Assembly: GCF_008119665.1 (NCBI RefSeq)
Contig: NZ_CP043046.1
Span: 5,766,001-5,830,000, forward strand
DNA length: 64,000 nt
Reading direction: 5' to 3'
DNA from: Pigmentiphaga aceris
GTDB taxonomy: Bacteria; Pseudomonadota; Gammaproteobacteria; Burkholderiales; Burkholderiaceae_B
The stretch's first letter is position 1. Each line of letters opens with the position of its first letter. The position numbers and the translations under genes are program-made. The notes beneath the pieces were generated by a model. The model was not told where the DNA came from. It searched no databases and saw only the letters and a list, made by a program, of their open reading frames with translations. Below are positions 52,925-62,885 of this stretch, piece after piece.

Positions 52925-54589
52925 TCAAGCAGCCGCCCGATCCACGGCCGGCGGTTGCCACCCGCGTCCCGGCACTGCCGCCAACAAGGCCTGCGTGTAC
53001 GGATGACGCGGCGAGCCGAACACCTCGGCCACCGTGCCGGCCTCAACCACCTTGCCGTCTTTCATCACCGCAATGCGGTCGCATATCTGTGCGGCCACCC
53101 GCAAGTCATGCGTGATGAACAGCAGGGACAAGCCCAGTTGTACGCGCAGTCGCGCCAGCAGGTCCAGCACCTGGGCCTGCACGGACACATCCAATGCCGA
53201 CACCGGTTCGTCGGCGACCAGAATCTTCGGTCCCAAAGCCAATGCACGCGCCAGGCCCACCCGCTGGCGTTGACCGCCTGAAAACTCGTGCGGATATCGG
53301 TGCAGTGACTGCGGGTCCAGGCCAACCAGTTCGAACAATTCACGCGCGCGGGCCAGCGCCTGTTCACGCGGCACTCCGTGCACGATGGGGCCTTGCGCCA
53401 CCAGTTCGCCAACGCGCTTGCGCGGGTTCAAAGACCCATACGGGTCTTGAAACACCATCTGCACATCACGGGTGTGCGTACGCTGATCGCGCTTGCCCAG
53501 CTTGGCCAGATCGACGCCCTGAAAATCGATGCTGCCCAGGTCGGTCTTCAGCAGGCGCACGATACAGCGCGCCAGTGTCGACTTGCCCGAGCCGCTTTCA
53601 CCCACGATGCCGAGCGTGCCGCCGACCGGCAGCGACAGGCTGACATCCGACACCGCGTGCGTCACGCGACGCCTGCGCCAGCCACCCGTGCGGTAGGTCT
53701 TCGACACATGCTTCAAGTCAAGAATGATGTCTTTGCTGATATCGCGCGCAGGCGGTGGCAGCAAGGGCGGCACGGCAGAAATCAGCGCGCGGGTATACGG
53801 GTGCACAGGGTGATTCAACACTGCATCCACGTCGCCCTGTTCCACCAGCACACCATGCTGCATGACCGCCACGCGATCGGCGATCTCGGCGACCACACCG
53901 AAGTCGTGCGTGATGAACAGCACCGCTGTGCCCTTGCGCTGTTGCAGGTCGCGGATCAGATGCAGAATCTGCGCCTGGGTGGTGACATCCAGCGCAGTGG
54001 TCGGCTCGTCGGCGATCAGCACGGCGGGTTCCAGCGCCAGGGCCATGGCAATCATCGCGCGCTGGCGTTGCCCACCGGACAGTTCGTGCGGATACGCGCG
54101 GATCGCCTGTTCCGGCGACGGAATATGCACGTCGGCCAACAAGGCCAGCACACGTTGTTCGATGTCTTTTTTGGACAGCGTGGTGTGCGTGGTGAACATC
54201 TCGCCGATCTGATCACCGATGGTGCGCAGCGGGTTCAGCGCGGTCATCGGTTCCTGGAAGATCATGCCGATGCCGGCACCGCGCACGCTGCGCAGCTCGT
54301 CGTTCGACAGCGCCAGCAGATTGCGCCCTTGGAAGATTACCTCGCCTGCCGTGGCGTTCACGTGTTCCGGCAGCAGGCCAAGAATGGCCCCGGCGGTCAT
54401 GGATTTGCCGGACCCGCTTTCGCCCACCACGCACAGAATGCGGCCGGCTTCCAGGTCAAGCGATACGTCGTGCAGCGCATGGCGGCGGTCCGCGTCGGGC
54501 GGCAGTTCCACCGTCAAGCCACGCAGGCTGAGGATGCTGTTGCGCACAGTAGGAATCTTGGCATCCAGCACTTTCTGCGGCCCGCTCAT
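52925..54589 (-). CDS. Fused dual ATPase of a dipeptide-type ABC importer
   Basis: 554 residues from the ATG at 54587-54589, whose ATGA overlaps the permease stop. It joins two complete ABC domains like DppD and DppF in one chain. First: GESGSGKSM (Walker A), [42 protein letters not shown]. Second, from about 300: [55 protein letters not shown]. Both end in oligopeptide-ATPase C-terminal motifs ([25 protein letters not shown]). In the Walker A of the first half Met replaces the usual Thr after the Ser. Works with the two permeases encoded upstream. Confidence 0.95.
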   Translation of the reverse strand: MSGPQKVLDAKIPTVRNSILSLRGLTVELPPDADRRHALHDVSLDLEAGRILCVVGESGSGKSMTAGAILGLLPEHVNATAGEVIFQGRNLLALSNDELRSVRGAGIGMIFQEPMTALNPLRTIGDQIGEMFTTHTTLSKKDIEQRVLALLADVHIPSPEQAIRAYPHELSGGQRQRAMIAMALALEPAVLIADEPTTALDVTTQAQILHLIRDLQQRKGTAVLFITHDFGVVAEIADRVAVMQHGVLVEQGDVDAVLNHPVHPYTRALISAVPPLLPPPARDISKDIILDLKHVSKTYRTGGWRRRRVTHAVSDVSLSLPVGGTLGIVGESGSGKSTLARCIVRLLKTDLGSIDFQGVDLAKLGKRDQRTHTRDVQMVFQDPYGSLNPRKRVGELVAQGPIVHGVPREQALARARELFELVGLDPQSLHRYPHEFSGGQRQRVGLARALALGPKILVADEPVSALDVSVQAQVLDLLARLRVQLGLSLLFITHDLRVAAQICDRIAVMKDGKVVEAGTVAEVFGSPRHPYTQALLAAVPGRGWQPPAVDRAAA

Positions 54590-55419
54590 CGGTGCCTCAA
54601 TCGTGGATTGAGCGCGTCGTTCACGCCCTGACCAACCAGTGACACCCCCAGCACCGTGCACAGGATCGCTACGCCGGGAATGGCGCTGACATACCACTGC
54701 ACGCGCAGCACACCACGCCCACCACCGATCAGGTTGCCCCACGACGGCACGTTGGGATCGGACAGATTCAAAAAGGCCAAGGCGCTTTCCAGCAGGATGG
54801 CCACCGACATGATGACGCTGGCATAGACGATCACCGGCGGCAGCGCGTTGGGCAGGATTTCCTGGAAGATCAGGCGAGCGTCGCGCAGGCCCAGCGTGCG
54901 GCCGGCTTCCACGAATTCGCGGTTGCGCAAGGACAGAAACTCGGCCCGAGTCAGCCGTGCTGCCGGTGGCCATGACACCACACCAATCGCCACGATCACC
55001 GTAGGCAACGTCGATCCGAACACCGCCACCAACACCAGCAGCAACAGGAAATTCGGCAGGATCTGGAAGGCTTCGGTGACTCGCATCAGCATGTCGTCCA
55101 GCCAGCCGCCGTAATAGCCGGACAAGGCCCCCACCACCACGCCGATGGCAATCGAGATCACCGTGGCAACCAGCCCGATCACCAGGGACACCCGTGCACC
55201 ATGAAAGATCTGCGCCGCAATGTCGCGGCCGGTCTGGTCGGTGCCCAGCCACAGGTTGGGGTTGGTGAACGGCCACTGCAAAGGCCGTCCGGCAAGGCTC
55301 AGCGGATTGCGCGGGAAGAAGATGTCGGCGGTCAGCGCCAAGCCGATCACGCTCAGCAACAAGACCAATCCGACGACAGCCGCTGGATTGCGTCGATAAC
55401 GTTTCAGGAAGTCGCGCAT
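54586..55419 (-). CDS. Dipeptide-type ABC permease, DppC/OppC-like
   Basis: 277 residues from the ATG at 55417-55419 (AGGA upstream). DppC marks: [28 protein letters not shown] at the start, [32 protein letters not shown], the EAA loop [25 protein letters not shown], and [23 protein letters not shown] near the end. About six helices. Pairs with the DppB-like protein encoded upstream. Confidence 0.95.
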   Translation of the reverse strand: MRDFLKRYRRNPAAVVGLVLLLSVIGLALTADIFFPRNPLSLAGRPLQWPFTNPNLWLGTDQTGRDIAAQIFHGARVSLVIGLVATVISIAIGVVVGALSGYYGGWLDDMLMRVTEAFQILPNFLLLLVLVAVFGSTLPTVIVAIGVVSWPPAARLTRAEFLSLRNREFVEAGRTLGLRDARLIFQEILPNALPPVIVYASVIMSVAILLESALAFLNLSDPNVPSWGNLIGGGRGVLRVQWYVSAIPGVAILCTVLGVSLVGQGVNDALNPRLRHR

Positions 55420-55501
55420 GTCAGTCCTGCTCGGCTGCCCGAAGGGAGCGCGTGCGCCTTTGAAAGGCAATGAACAACGTGAACGTGGCGCAGATGCATG
55501 C

Positions 55502-56479
55502 TCAGTGCCCCGCCGTGATGCGCGGGTCCAGCCGCGCGTACAGCATGTCCACGATGAAGTTGATGACGATCACCAGCAACGCAGACACGAACACCACGCC
55601 CAGCAAGGTATTCAGGTCGCGCTGTACCACCGATTCATAGGCGAGCCTGCCCAGACCCGGCAGCGCAAACACGCTTTCCACCACGACCGAGCCACCCAGC
55701 ATGGTGCCGGCTTGCAGGCCGATCAGCGTGACCATCGGCAGCAAGGCGTTGCGCAAGATGTGACGGGTGACCACCTTCGTGTCACGCAGGCCCTTGGCGC
55801 GTGCGGTGCGGATGAAATCCAGGTTGGACACTTCCAGCATGGACGTGCGCATGATGCGCAGATAGATCGCCAGGAAGATCAGCGCCAGCGTCAGCGTGGG
55901 CAGAATCAGATGCCAGGCGATATCCAGCACCTGGGCAATGCCGGTCAGGCCTGCACCCACCGAGCCGTACCCACCCGCAGGCAACCAGCCCAGGTAGATG
56001 GCAAACACAAAGATCCCCATCAGGCCGAACCAGAACGATGGCGTGGCGTAGAACACCAGACCCAGGGTGGAGATCAGCGTGTCGGGCCAGCGATTCACGC
56101 GGCGTGCAGCAATCACGCCAAGCGCCATGCCCGCCGCAAATGCAATCGCCAATGACGACCCCATCAACAGCAGCGTGGCCGGCAAGCGTTCCAGAATGAC
56201 GGCAGCTACCGGCTTGCCGTAGATCGCGGACTGGCCCAGGTCCAGATGCACCAGTCGCCACAGGTAATCGCCCAGCCGCACCGAGGTGGACTGGTCGAGC
56301 GCGTAGTGTTTGCGCAGCTGCTCGATCATGGTCGGGTCGCTGCCGCCCATCTGCGCCACCAGTGCATCGACGGTGTCGCCAGGAGCCAGTTGCAGCAACA
56401 GGAAAAGCCCTGCCAGGATGATGAACAGGGCGGGCAACGCGGCAGCGAGCCGCCGCGCAGCAAGAGAGAGAATGCGCAT
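55502..56479 (-). CDS. Dipeptide-type ABC permease, DppB/OppB-like
   Basis: 325 residues. DppB marks: LPALFIILAGLFLLLQLAPGD near the start, MIEQLRKHYALDQSTSVRLGDYLWRLVHLDLGQSAIYGKPV, the EAA loop MLEVSNLDFIRTARAKGLRDTKVVTRHILRNALLP, and the end VESVFALPGLGRLAYESVVQRD. Second gene of the unit, 17 bp after the binding-protein stop. Confidence 0.95.
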   Translation of the reverse strand: MRILSLAARRLAAALPALFIILAGLFLLLQLAPGDTVDALVAQMGGSDPTMIEQLRKHYALDQSTSVRLGDYLWRLVHLDLGQSAIYGKPVAAVILERLPATLLLMGSSLAIAFAAGMALGVIAARRVNRWPDTLISTLGLVFYATPSFWFGLMGIFVFAIYLGWLPAGGYGSVGAGLTGIAQVLDIAWHLILPTLTLALIFLAIYLRIMRTSMLEVSNLDFIRTARAKGLRDTKVVTRHILRNALLPMVTLIGLQAGTMLGGSVVVESVFALPGLGRLAYESVVQRDLNTLLGVVFVSALLVIVINFIVDMLYARLDPRITAGH

Positions 56480-56496
56480 GAACTCGGTACTGCCCG

Positions 56497-58107
56497 TCAG
56501 GCACCCACCCAGGTGTCATGCCAGCTGCTGGACGGCCAGCGCGCGGTGTTGTGGGTGTTGTGCACCTTGCGATTCACCACGGAATAGAACTGGCGTTCGG
56601 TCACGAACAGAATCGGCAACTGGTCGTTCACTTCGCGCACGAATTCACCGTACAGCGCACGACGCTTGGCCGGATCGATTTCGCTTGCGGCATCGTCGAT
56701 CAGCTTGTCGACCTTGTCGGATTGCCAGCCGTATTGGTTGGTCCACGGCGCACCTGCCGGGCTGCCCGAACGGAACCACACGGTGGTGGACACGGCAGGG
56801 TCGCCCCGGTACTGGTGCCAGCCGGTGGCGATGTCGAACTTGTGTTCCTTGTAGACCGCGCTGAGCGCACCGGCGATGTCGTAGTTGACGATCTCGACCT
56901 TGATGCCGACTTCGTCCAGCGATTGCTGAATGAAGGTAGCCAGCAGCGGCACGTCTTCACCATTCTGAATCGGCACCAGCGTCAGCGTGAAGCGCACGCC
57001 ACCTGCGCCACGCTTGTAGCCGGCTTCGTCCAGCAGCGCTTCCGCACGCTTCTTGTCGAAGGGATACGCCACCTTGCTGCCATCGGGATAGAAAGCGGCA
57101 GACGTAGACGGAATCGGGCCGGTGGCGGGCTTGCCCTGGCCATACAGGAAGTTCTCGATGAAGAACGCGGTGTCCAGCGAATGCGCAATGGCGCGGCGCA
57201 CGCGGATGTCGGCGATTTCCTTGCGACGGAAATTGAACTCCAGCGTGTTGTTGAACTGGTTGGCTTCCAGGCCCTTGCTGGTAACCAGGAAGTCCTTGTT
57301 CTTCGACAGGCGGTCCAGGTCGGACAAGGTCAGCTGCGAGTACGAGCTGAGTTGAACCTGTCCGGTTTCCAGGGCGGCAGTCGCTGCCGATTTGTCGGTG
57401 ATGATGCGCCACACCACGCGGTCCAGATACGGCTGACCGGCACGCCAGTAATTCGGATTGCGCTCGGCAATGATGTGCTGGCCGCGCTGGTATTCCACGA
57501 ACTTGTACGGGCCGGTGCCGATCGGTGCGGTGTTGGCCGGGTTCTCCAGCACATTGGTGCCTTCGTACACATGGCGCGGCACCACGTAACCCAGATCGAC
57601 CAGCGCACGCAGCAGCAGATCAAGCGGAATCGGGCGCGAATACTTGAAGACGGCAGTCAGCGGATCGGGCGTGTCCACGGCAGTCAGGTTCAACTGCAAC
57701 GCGGTGCCGAAGTTCAGATGCTTCTTCCACAATTCCAGCGCGTTGTATTGCACGTCGGCCGAGGTGAAAGGTTTGCCGTCATGCCACTTCACGCCTTCGC
57801 GCAGCTTGAAGGTCACCGTCTTGCCGTCGGGTGTGCTGCTCCAGGAGGTAGCCAGCTGCGGCACGATCTTGCCATCGGCATCCAGGTCGACCAGCGATTC
57901 GATCAGCTTGCTGGTGACGATGTAGACACCGGTGGACGCGCGCAGCGACGGGTTCAGGATGCGTTGCTCGGAACCCAGGTGGACGGTCAGCGTGCCGCCT
58001 TTGACCGGCGTGCCGGTGCTGGCTTGCGCGCGCAGCGCGGGCGGGAAGATCGACGCGACAGCAAGCGCGCCAGCAGACAACAACAGTTCACGACGAGTGA
58101 CGTTCAT
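56497..58107 (-). CDS. Peptide/nickel-type ABC substrate-binding protein (DppA/OppA family)
   Basis: 536 residues from the ATG at 58105-58107. A twin-arginine-like signal (NVTRRELLLSAGALAVASIFPP) ends at ALRAQA. The mature family 5 protein has VKGGTLTVHLGSEQRILNPS, WSSTPDGKTVTFKLREGVKWHDGKPFTSADV, GTGPYKFVEYQRGQHIIAERNPNYWRAGQPYLD and ADIRVRRAIAHSLDTAFFIENFL. Ligand could be a dipeptide, opine or similar. First gene of the importer operon; the longer upstream frame has no family similarity. Confidence 0.95.
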   Translation of the reverse strand: MNVTRRELLLSAGALAVASIFPPALRAQASTGTPVKGGTLTVHLGSEQRILNPSLRASTGVYIVTSKLIESLVDLDADGKIVPQLATSWSSTPDGKTVTFKLREGVKWHDGKPFTSADVQYNALELWKKHLNFGTALQLNLTAVDTPDPLTAVFKYSRPIPLDLLLRALVDLGYVVPRHVYEGTNVLENPANTAPIGTGPYKFVEYQRGQHIIAERNPNYWRAGQPYLDRVVWRIITDKSAATAALETGQVQLSSYSQLTLSDLDRLSKNKDFLVTSKGLEANQFNNTLEFNFRRKEIADIRVRRAIAHSLDTAFFIENFLYGQGKPATGPIPSTSAAFYPDGSKVAYPFDKKRAEALLDEAGYKRGAGGVRFTLTLVPIQNGEDVPLLATFIQQSLDEVGIKVEIVNYDIAGALSAVYKEHKFDIATGWHQYRGDPAVSTTVWFRSGSPAGAPWTNQYGWQSDKVDKLIDDAASEIDPAKRRALYGEFVREVNDQLPILFVTERQFYSVVNRKVHNTHNTARWPSSSWHDTWVGA

Positions 58108-58461
58108 GGATGGCTTCCGAGGGGTGTGCGGAGTGTCGGACAAGGACGCGTCAAACACGCAGGGGTGTGCGCGCTGAAACGGCGTCAGCAAAAACCCTTG
58201 CATGACAGGTCTCGCATTCTGCGGTGGACGCACGCGCGAACGAACAGCCGATTCCTTATATCCATATGCAGGAAAAAATCGACAGTGCGTGTTGAAACTC
58301 GCTTTTTGCACGTGAAGATTGGGCAGTCAGGTGGGGCAGTCAGTGCTTTCGGATACGCCAGCCATGTCTTCCATCCGTCATGTCGGACTGTCACGACCCG
58401 GTCAACTACGGCCCGTAGAGTTGCGTTCAAGTGAACCCACCCGTTTTCATTTGAACGTGAC
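58108..58461. other. Divergent intergenic region between the peptide importer and the DeoR gene
   Basis: 354 bp, no gene seen. It should hold the promoters of both units. The right end contains the inverted repeat listed separately; an AT-rich patch lies at about 58245-58300. Confidence 0.6.
58424..58457 (+). promoter_or_regulatory. Inverted repeat before the DeoR gene, candidate auto-operator
   Basis: CGTTCAAGTGAA (58424-58435) and TTCATTTGAACG (58446-58457) are inverted copies with one mismatch and a 10-bp spacer. The second arm ends 4 bp before the regulator ATG. Position and symmetry suit autoregulation by the DeoR protein. Confidence 0.55.
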
Positions 58462-59361
58462 ATGCCCGCTGCCCACTCTGCTGCCCCATCGCCCGACCAA
58501 CAGCTGCTCGACCTGATTACCGCCAGTGGTTTTGTCGGCATCGAGGAGTTGGCACGCCGCTTTGAGGTCACCCCGCAGACCATTCGCCGTCGCGTGAATC
58601 ACCTGTGCGAGCAGGGCTTGCTGCGTCGTGTGCATGGCGGTGTGTCGGTGCCGGCCTTGAACGCGAATGTGCCGTATACCCGCCGCCAGGTGCAGAACCT
58701 GGCGGCCAAGCAGCGCATCGCAGCGGCGGTGGCTGAACACATTCCCGATGGCTGTTCCGTGTCGATCGGCCTGGGCACCACGCCCGAGCAAGTGGCACTG
58801 GCGCTGCGTGCGCGTCGCGATCTGCGTGTGATCACCAACAACATCAATGTGGTGAACGCGCTGGCCGGACGCAGCGACATCGAGCTGACCATGGCAGGCG
58901 GTGCCTTGCGTACTCATGATCTGGACGTGATCGGCAGTGCCGCCGCGCGTTGCTTCAACGCCTTCCGTACCGACTACGCGATCTTCGGCGTGGGTGGCAT
59001 CGATGAAGACGGCTCACTGCTGGACTTCGAGACCGGCGAGGTTGTCGCACGCCGGGCCATGGTCGACAACTGCCGCCAGGCGCTGCTGGTACTGGACACC
59101 AGCAAATTCGGTCGGCGCGCGATTGTGCGGGGCGGGCATGTTGGCGATGTAGGCCATGTGTTTGTCGACGCGAACCCGCCACCGGGATATGCGAGCCTTT
59201 TCGCCGGAGCAAAGCCGGTGCTGCATGTCGGGCCGATGCTTGCGGTGTGCAGCACAGAGGCCGGAGTGCAGGCAGGTGGTGCAGAGACAGAAAGTACACA
59301 GGCAGGTAGCGCACAGACCGGCGCTGCACGAATCATTGACACTCAGGAATCCACGTCATGA
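58462..59361 (+). CDS. DeoR/GlpR-family transcriptional regulator
   Basis: 299 residues. N-terminal HTH about 12-65 (QQLLDLITASGFVGIEELARRFEVTPQTIRRRVNHLCEQGLLRRVHGG), then the sugar-phosphate-binding domain with AAAVAEHIPDGCSVSIGLGTTPEQVA, VITNNINVVNAL, AGGALRTHDLDVIGSAA and FGVGGIDEDGSLLDF. This matches GlpR-type repressors. Unusual: the last 30 residues contain a tandem 10-residue repeat (QAGGAETEST, QAGSAQTGAA) from a 30-bp DNA repeat near 59268-59327. Its stop overlaps the ATPase start (ATGA), so the regulator heads the importer operon it probably controls. Confidence 0.93.
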   Translation: MPAAHSAAPSPDQQLLDLITASGFVGIEELARRFEVTPQTIRRRVNHLCEQGLLRRVHGGVSVPALNANVPYTRRQVQNLAAKQRIAAAVAEHIPDGCSVSIGLGTTPEQVALALRARRDLRVITNNINVVNALAGRSDIELTMAGGALRTHDLDVIGSAAARCFNAFRTDYAIFGVGGIDEDGSLLDFETGEVVARRAMVDNCRQALLVLDTSKFGRRAIVRGGHVGDVGHVFVDANPPPGYASLFAGAKPVLHVGPMLAVCSTEAGVQAGGAETESTQAGSAQTGAARIIDTQESTS

Positions 59362-60413
59362 GCCAGATCGTGCTTGACCATGTCAGCAAGCGCTGGAGCG
59401 CGGCGGCCGGTGTCGATGACATCTGCCTGCAGGCGGAATCCGGCAGCTTCGTGGCCTTGCTGGGTCCGTCGGGCTGCGGCAAGTCCACCACCTTGCGCTT
59501 GATCGCCGGACTGGAACAGGTGGGCAGCGGCCAGATTTTGATCGGCAACAAAGACGTCACCCAGCTGGCTCCCGCGCGCCGTGGCATTGCGATGGTGTTC
59601 CAGAGCTATGCCTTGTTCCCCCACCTGACGGTGGCCGAGAACATTGTGTTCGGCCTGTCGGTTCGCGGCGTGCCCAAGGCGGAACGCAAGAAGCGCCTGC
59701 TTGATGCCGCCACGCTGCTGGGTTTAGAAACCTTGCTGGATCGCAAGCCTGCGCAGTTGTCCGGTGGCCAGCGTCAGCGTATTGCTCTGGGTCGCGCCAT
59801 CGTGGCGCAGGCCGACGTGTGCCTGATGGATGAACCGCTGTCGAACCTGGACGCGCAACTGCGTCAACAGATGCGCAGCGAAATCCGCGCCTTGCAGCAG
59901 CGTTTGGGCATGACCATGGTCTACGTGACGCACGATCAGACCGAGGCCATGACCATGGCCGACAAGGTGGTGCTGATGCGCGGTGGCCGTATCGAGCAAC
60001 AGGGCACGCCCGCCGAGCTGTATGAACGCCCGGCCACGCTGTTTGCCGCTGCCTTCATTGGCGCGCCCGCGATGAACCTGTTTGCCAGTGGCCAGGCCGG
60101 TGCACAGCAAGGCGTCACGCTGGGCGTGCGGCCTGAACATCTGCGGGTGGTCGCGCCTGGTACGGGGTTGTCGGCAGCAAGTTCGGCGGCAAGTTTGTCC
60201 GCAGGCTTGTCCGCACGCGTGGAAGCCGTCGAATACCTGGGTGCCGAGTCGATGCTGGTGTGTTCGCACAACGGCGCGCGCATAGTCGTGCGCCAGGCCG
60301 GGCGCACCACGGTATCAGCAGGCGACAACATTGGCCTTGCCTGGCAACCCGGCGACGAACACCGATTCGACAGCGCAGCCGGCCATCGCATCGATGTGCC
60401 ATTGGCTGCCTGA
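59358..60413 (+). CDS. ABC importer ATPase, UgpC/MalK type
   Basis: 351 residues. Walker A GPSGCGKSTT (37-46), Q-loop FQSYALFPHLTVAEN, signature [13 protein letters not shown], Walker B CLMDEPLSNLD, H-loop VYVTHDQTEAMTMAD, then the MalK-type regulatory domain (LGVRPEHLRVVAPG and EAVEYLGAESMLVC). An Ala/Ser-rich insert with repeated LSA/SAAS units lies in that domain (about 275-292). It energises the UgpAE-like permeases of the same operon. Confidence 0.95.
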   Translation: MSQIVLDHVSKRWSAAAGVDDICLQAESGSFVALLGPSGCGKSTTLRLIAGLEQVGSGQILIGNKDVTQLAPARRGIAMVFQSYALFPHLTVAENIVFGLSVRGVPKAERKKRLLDAATLLGLETLLDRKPAQLSGGQRQRIALGRAIVAQADVCLMDEPLSNLDAQLRQQMRSEIRALQQRLGMTMVYVTHDQTEAMTMADKVVLMRGGRIEQQGTPAELYERPATLFAAAFIGAPAMNLFASGQAGAQQGVTLGVRPEHLRVVAPGTGLSAASSAASLSAGLSARVEAVEYLGAESMLVCSHNGARIVVRQAGRTTVSAGDNIGLAWQPGDEHRFDSAAGHRIDVPLAA

Positions 60414-60509
60414 CAGCAGCAATCGCTGAGCGCATCGCTTACTTGCACCACCACGCCTTTGCAATTTCCCCGCCATCCCGGTATCCCCCACCCTGCAAGG
60501 AATACGTTG

Positions 60510-61805
60510 ATGACTTCCTGGTTTACTCCCCTGCGCCGCTTCGCAGCCTGCCTGGGCGCCACCACCCTGCTGTCGGCCGCCCTGCCCGCCTCGGCCGTTG
60601 AACTGAGCTTCTATTACCCGGTCGCCGTCGGCGGCCCGGTGACCAAGACGCTGGACGACATGGCTGCCAGCTTCGAGAAAGAAAACCCCGGCATCACCAT
60701 CAAGCCGGTGTACGCAGGCAGCTACCAGGACACCATCGCCAAGGTGCTGACCGCCGCCAAGGGTGGCGCTGCGCCCAACGTGGCCGTGCTGCTGTCGACC
60801 GACATGTTCACGCTGATCGACGAGAACGTGATCACACCGTTCGACAAGGTGGCAAATACGCCCGCCGACCAGGAATGGTTCAAGAGCTTCTACCCCGGTT
60901 TCATGGCCAACAGCCAGACCGGCGGCAAGACCTGGGGCATTCCGTTCCAGCGTTCCACCGTGGTGATGTACTGGAACAAGGACTTGTTCAAAGAGGCCGG
61001 TCTGGACCCCAACCGTGCCCCCAAGGACTGGAACGAGCTGGTCGAATTCGGCAAGAAGCTGACCAAGCGTGACGCCGCTGGCAACGTCACCACGTGGGGC
61101 GTGCAAGTGCCGTCTTCGGGCTTCCCGTACTGGCTGTTCCAGTGCTTCACGACCGAGAACGGCGTGGAACTGATGAACTCGGCAGGTACCGAAACGTATT
61201 TTGATAAGCCCGCTGTGGTCGAAGCGCTTCAGTACTGGGTTGACCTGTCGCGCAAGCACGCCATCCACCCGCCGGGCGTCGTGGAATGGGGCACCACGCC
61301 CAAGGACTTCTTCGAGCGCAAGGCCGCGATCATCTGGACCACCACCGGCAACCTCACCAACATCCGCGCCAATGCCAAGTTCGATTTCGGCGTGGCCATG
61401 CTGCCCGCCGGCAAGCAACCGGGTTCGCCCACCGGTGGCGGCAACTTCTATCTGTTCGACAAGAACACGCCGGAACAGAACGCCGCGGCCCTGAAGTTCG
61501 TGAAGTGGATGACAGAACCCAAGCGCGCCGCCGAATGGGCAATTGCCACGGGTTATGTCGCTGTGTCGCCGGCTGCCTGGGAAACGCCGGAAATGAAGAA
61601 GTACGTGGCCGACTTCCCGGCACCGATCGTCGCGCGTGATCAACTGAAGTACGCCGTGGCCGAGTTGTCTACGCACGAGAATCAGCGCGTCACCAAGGCC
61701 TTGAACGACGGCCTGCAAGCGGCGCTGACCGGAGCCAAGACGCCTGAAGCCGCGATGAAGGATTCGCAACGCGAAGCCGATCGCATTCTGCGCAGCTATC
61801 GCTGA
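60510..61805 (+). CDS. ABC substrate-binding protein, UgpB-like
   Basis: 431 residues from the ATG at 60510 (AAGGA upstream). Sec signal ending ALPASA. Mature part resembles UgpB: ELSFYYPVAVGGPVTKTLDDMAASFEKENPGI, GIPFQRSTVVMYWNKDLFKEAGLDPNRAPKDWNEL, and DFFERKAAIIWTTTGNLTNIRANAKFDFGVAMLP. UgpB binds sn-glycerol-3-phosphate and its diesters. The regulator being GlpR-like fits a glycerophosphate or polyol ligand, but this is not proven. Confidence 0.92.
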   Translation: MTSWFTPLRRFAACLGATTLLSAALPASAVELSFYYPVAVGGPVTKTLDDMAASFEKENPGITIKPVYAGSYQDTIAKVLTAAKGGAAPNVAVLLSTDMFTLIDENVITPFDKVANTPADQEWFKSFYPGFMANSQTGGKTWGIPFQRSTVVMYWNKDLFKEAGLDPNRAPKDWNELVEFGKKLTKRDAAGNVTTWGVQVPSSGFPYWLFQCFTTENGVELMNSAGTETYFDKPAVVEALQYWVDLSRKHAIHPPGVVEWGTTPKDFFERKAAIIWTTTGNLTNIRANAKFDFGVAMLPAGKQPGSPTGGGNFYLFDKNTPEQNAAALKFVKWMTEPKRAAEWAIATGYVAVSPAAWETPEMKKYVADFPAPIVARDQLKYAVAELSTHENQRVTKALNDGLQAALTGAKTPEAAMKDSQREADRILRSYR

Positions 61806-61809
61806 TTCT

Positions 61810-61880
61810 CAAGTGTTGGTCACCAAGCGCTGAGCACCTGGCAATACGCGCTTGGTGCCTGGCGCTGGTGCCCAACATTT
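61810..61880 (+). promoter_or_regulatory. Intercistronic stem-loop after the binding-protein gene
   Basis: Outer stem 61810-61824 with 61866-61880 (13 of 15 pairs) and inner perfect stem CACCAAGCGC (61821-61830) with GCGCTTGGTG (61848-61857); the two share four bases, so they are alternative or adjoining pairings. There is no T-run. A stable hairpin here would raise binding-protein mRNA over the permeases, as known for malE-malF. Confidence 0.5.
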
Positions 61881-61985
61881 GAGTCCGGCATTTGTGCCTG
61901 GTGACGGCAGCTTGATGACCAGCACCTAGCAACCGGCACTCGACACCTGCCCCACGCCCCGACGACAACCGCAACCTGCACCCGT

Positions 61986-62879
61986 ATGAGCAAACTGCTG
62001 AATCCATCCCGACGCACGAACATCACGGTCGGCTGGCTATTGCTGCTGCCCTCTGCGGTGCTGCTGGTCGCGTTCACGCACTACCCCGCGCTGGCCACTT
62101 TCTGGCATAGCGCGTTTTCCACCCCCAAGGGCATTCGGCCTGCGCGTTTCATTGGTTTCGACCAGTACCGTGCAATGGCAGACGACCCAGTGTTCTGGAC
62201 AGCGCTGGTCAACAATCTCTGGTATGCAGCGGGCACCATCGTGCCCGCTATTGCGCTCGCGATGTTGATGGCGCTGTGGGTCAACGGCAAACTCGCTGGC
62301 CGTGGTTTTTTGCGGCTGGCCTTCTTCACGCCCACAGTGTTGCCGATGATCGCCGTCGCCAACATCTGGCTGTTCTTCTACACGCCCAGCTACGGGCTGC
62401 TGGACCAGATTCGCGGCCTGTTCGGACTGTCCGCCTACAACTGGCTGGGCTCGCCCGACACGGTGTTGTGGTGCCTGATGTTCGTGTCCGTCTGGAAGGA
62501 CGCAGGCTTCTTCATGATCTTCTATCTGGCCGCCTTGCAGCAGATGCCGCCAGAGCTGCGCGAAGCCGCCGAACTGGAAGGAGCCAGTCGCTGGCAGATC
62601 TTCCGTCGCGTGACTTTCCCGCTGCTGATGCCGACCACGCTGTTCGTGTTTGTGAACGCCGTGGTGAACGCCTTCCGCCTGGTCGATCACATCGTCGTGA
62701 TGACGCGTGGCGGGCCGGACAACGCCAGCAACCTGCTGCTGTATTACATCTACGAGACTGGCTTCAAGTTCTGGGATTCGGGCTACGCCGCCGCGCTGAC
62801 TGTGGTGCTGCTGATGATCCTGGCGCTGGTCGCGCTGTTGCAGTTCACGGTGCTGGAACGTCGCACCCATTACCAGTAG
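61986..62879 (+). CDS. ABC sugar-type permease, UgpA-like
   Basis: 297 residues with six helices. MalF/UgpA marks: LLLPSAVLLVAFTHYPALATFWHSAF near the start, FIGFDQYRAMADDPVFWTALVNNLWYA, LFFYTPSYGLLDQIRG, and the EAA loop ELREAAELEGASRWQIFRRVTFPLLMP. C-terminal GPDNASNLLLYYIYETGFKFWDSGYAAALTVVL. It lies 180 bp after the binding-protein gene. Confidence 0.95.
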   Translation: MSKLLNPSRRTNITVGWLLLLPSAVLLVAFTHYPALATFWHSAFSTPKGIRPARFIGFDQYRAMADDPVFWTALVNNLWYAAGTIVPAIALAMLMALWVNGKLAGRGFLRLAFFTPTVLPMIAVANIWLFFYTPSYGLLDQIRGLFGLSAYNWLGSPDTVLWCLMFVSVWKDAGFFMIFYLAALQQMPPELREAAELEGASRWQIFRRVTFPLLMPTTLFVFVNAVVNAFRLVDHIVVMTRGGPDNASNLLLYYIYETGFKFWDSGYAAALTVVLLMILALVALLQFTVLERRTHYQ

Positions 62880-62885
62880 GCCACC

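Noticed and set aside
56518..58434. 638-residue plus-strand open frame
   Set aside because: Antisense to the peptide-binding protein gene, which has clear family motifs and a signal peptide.
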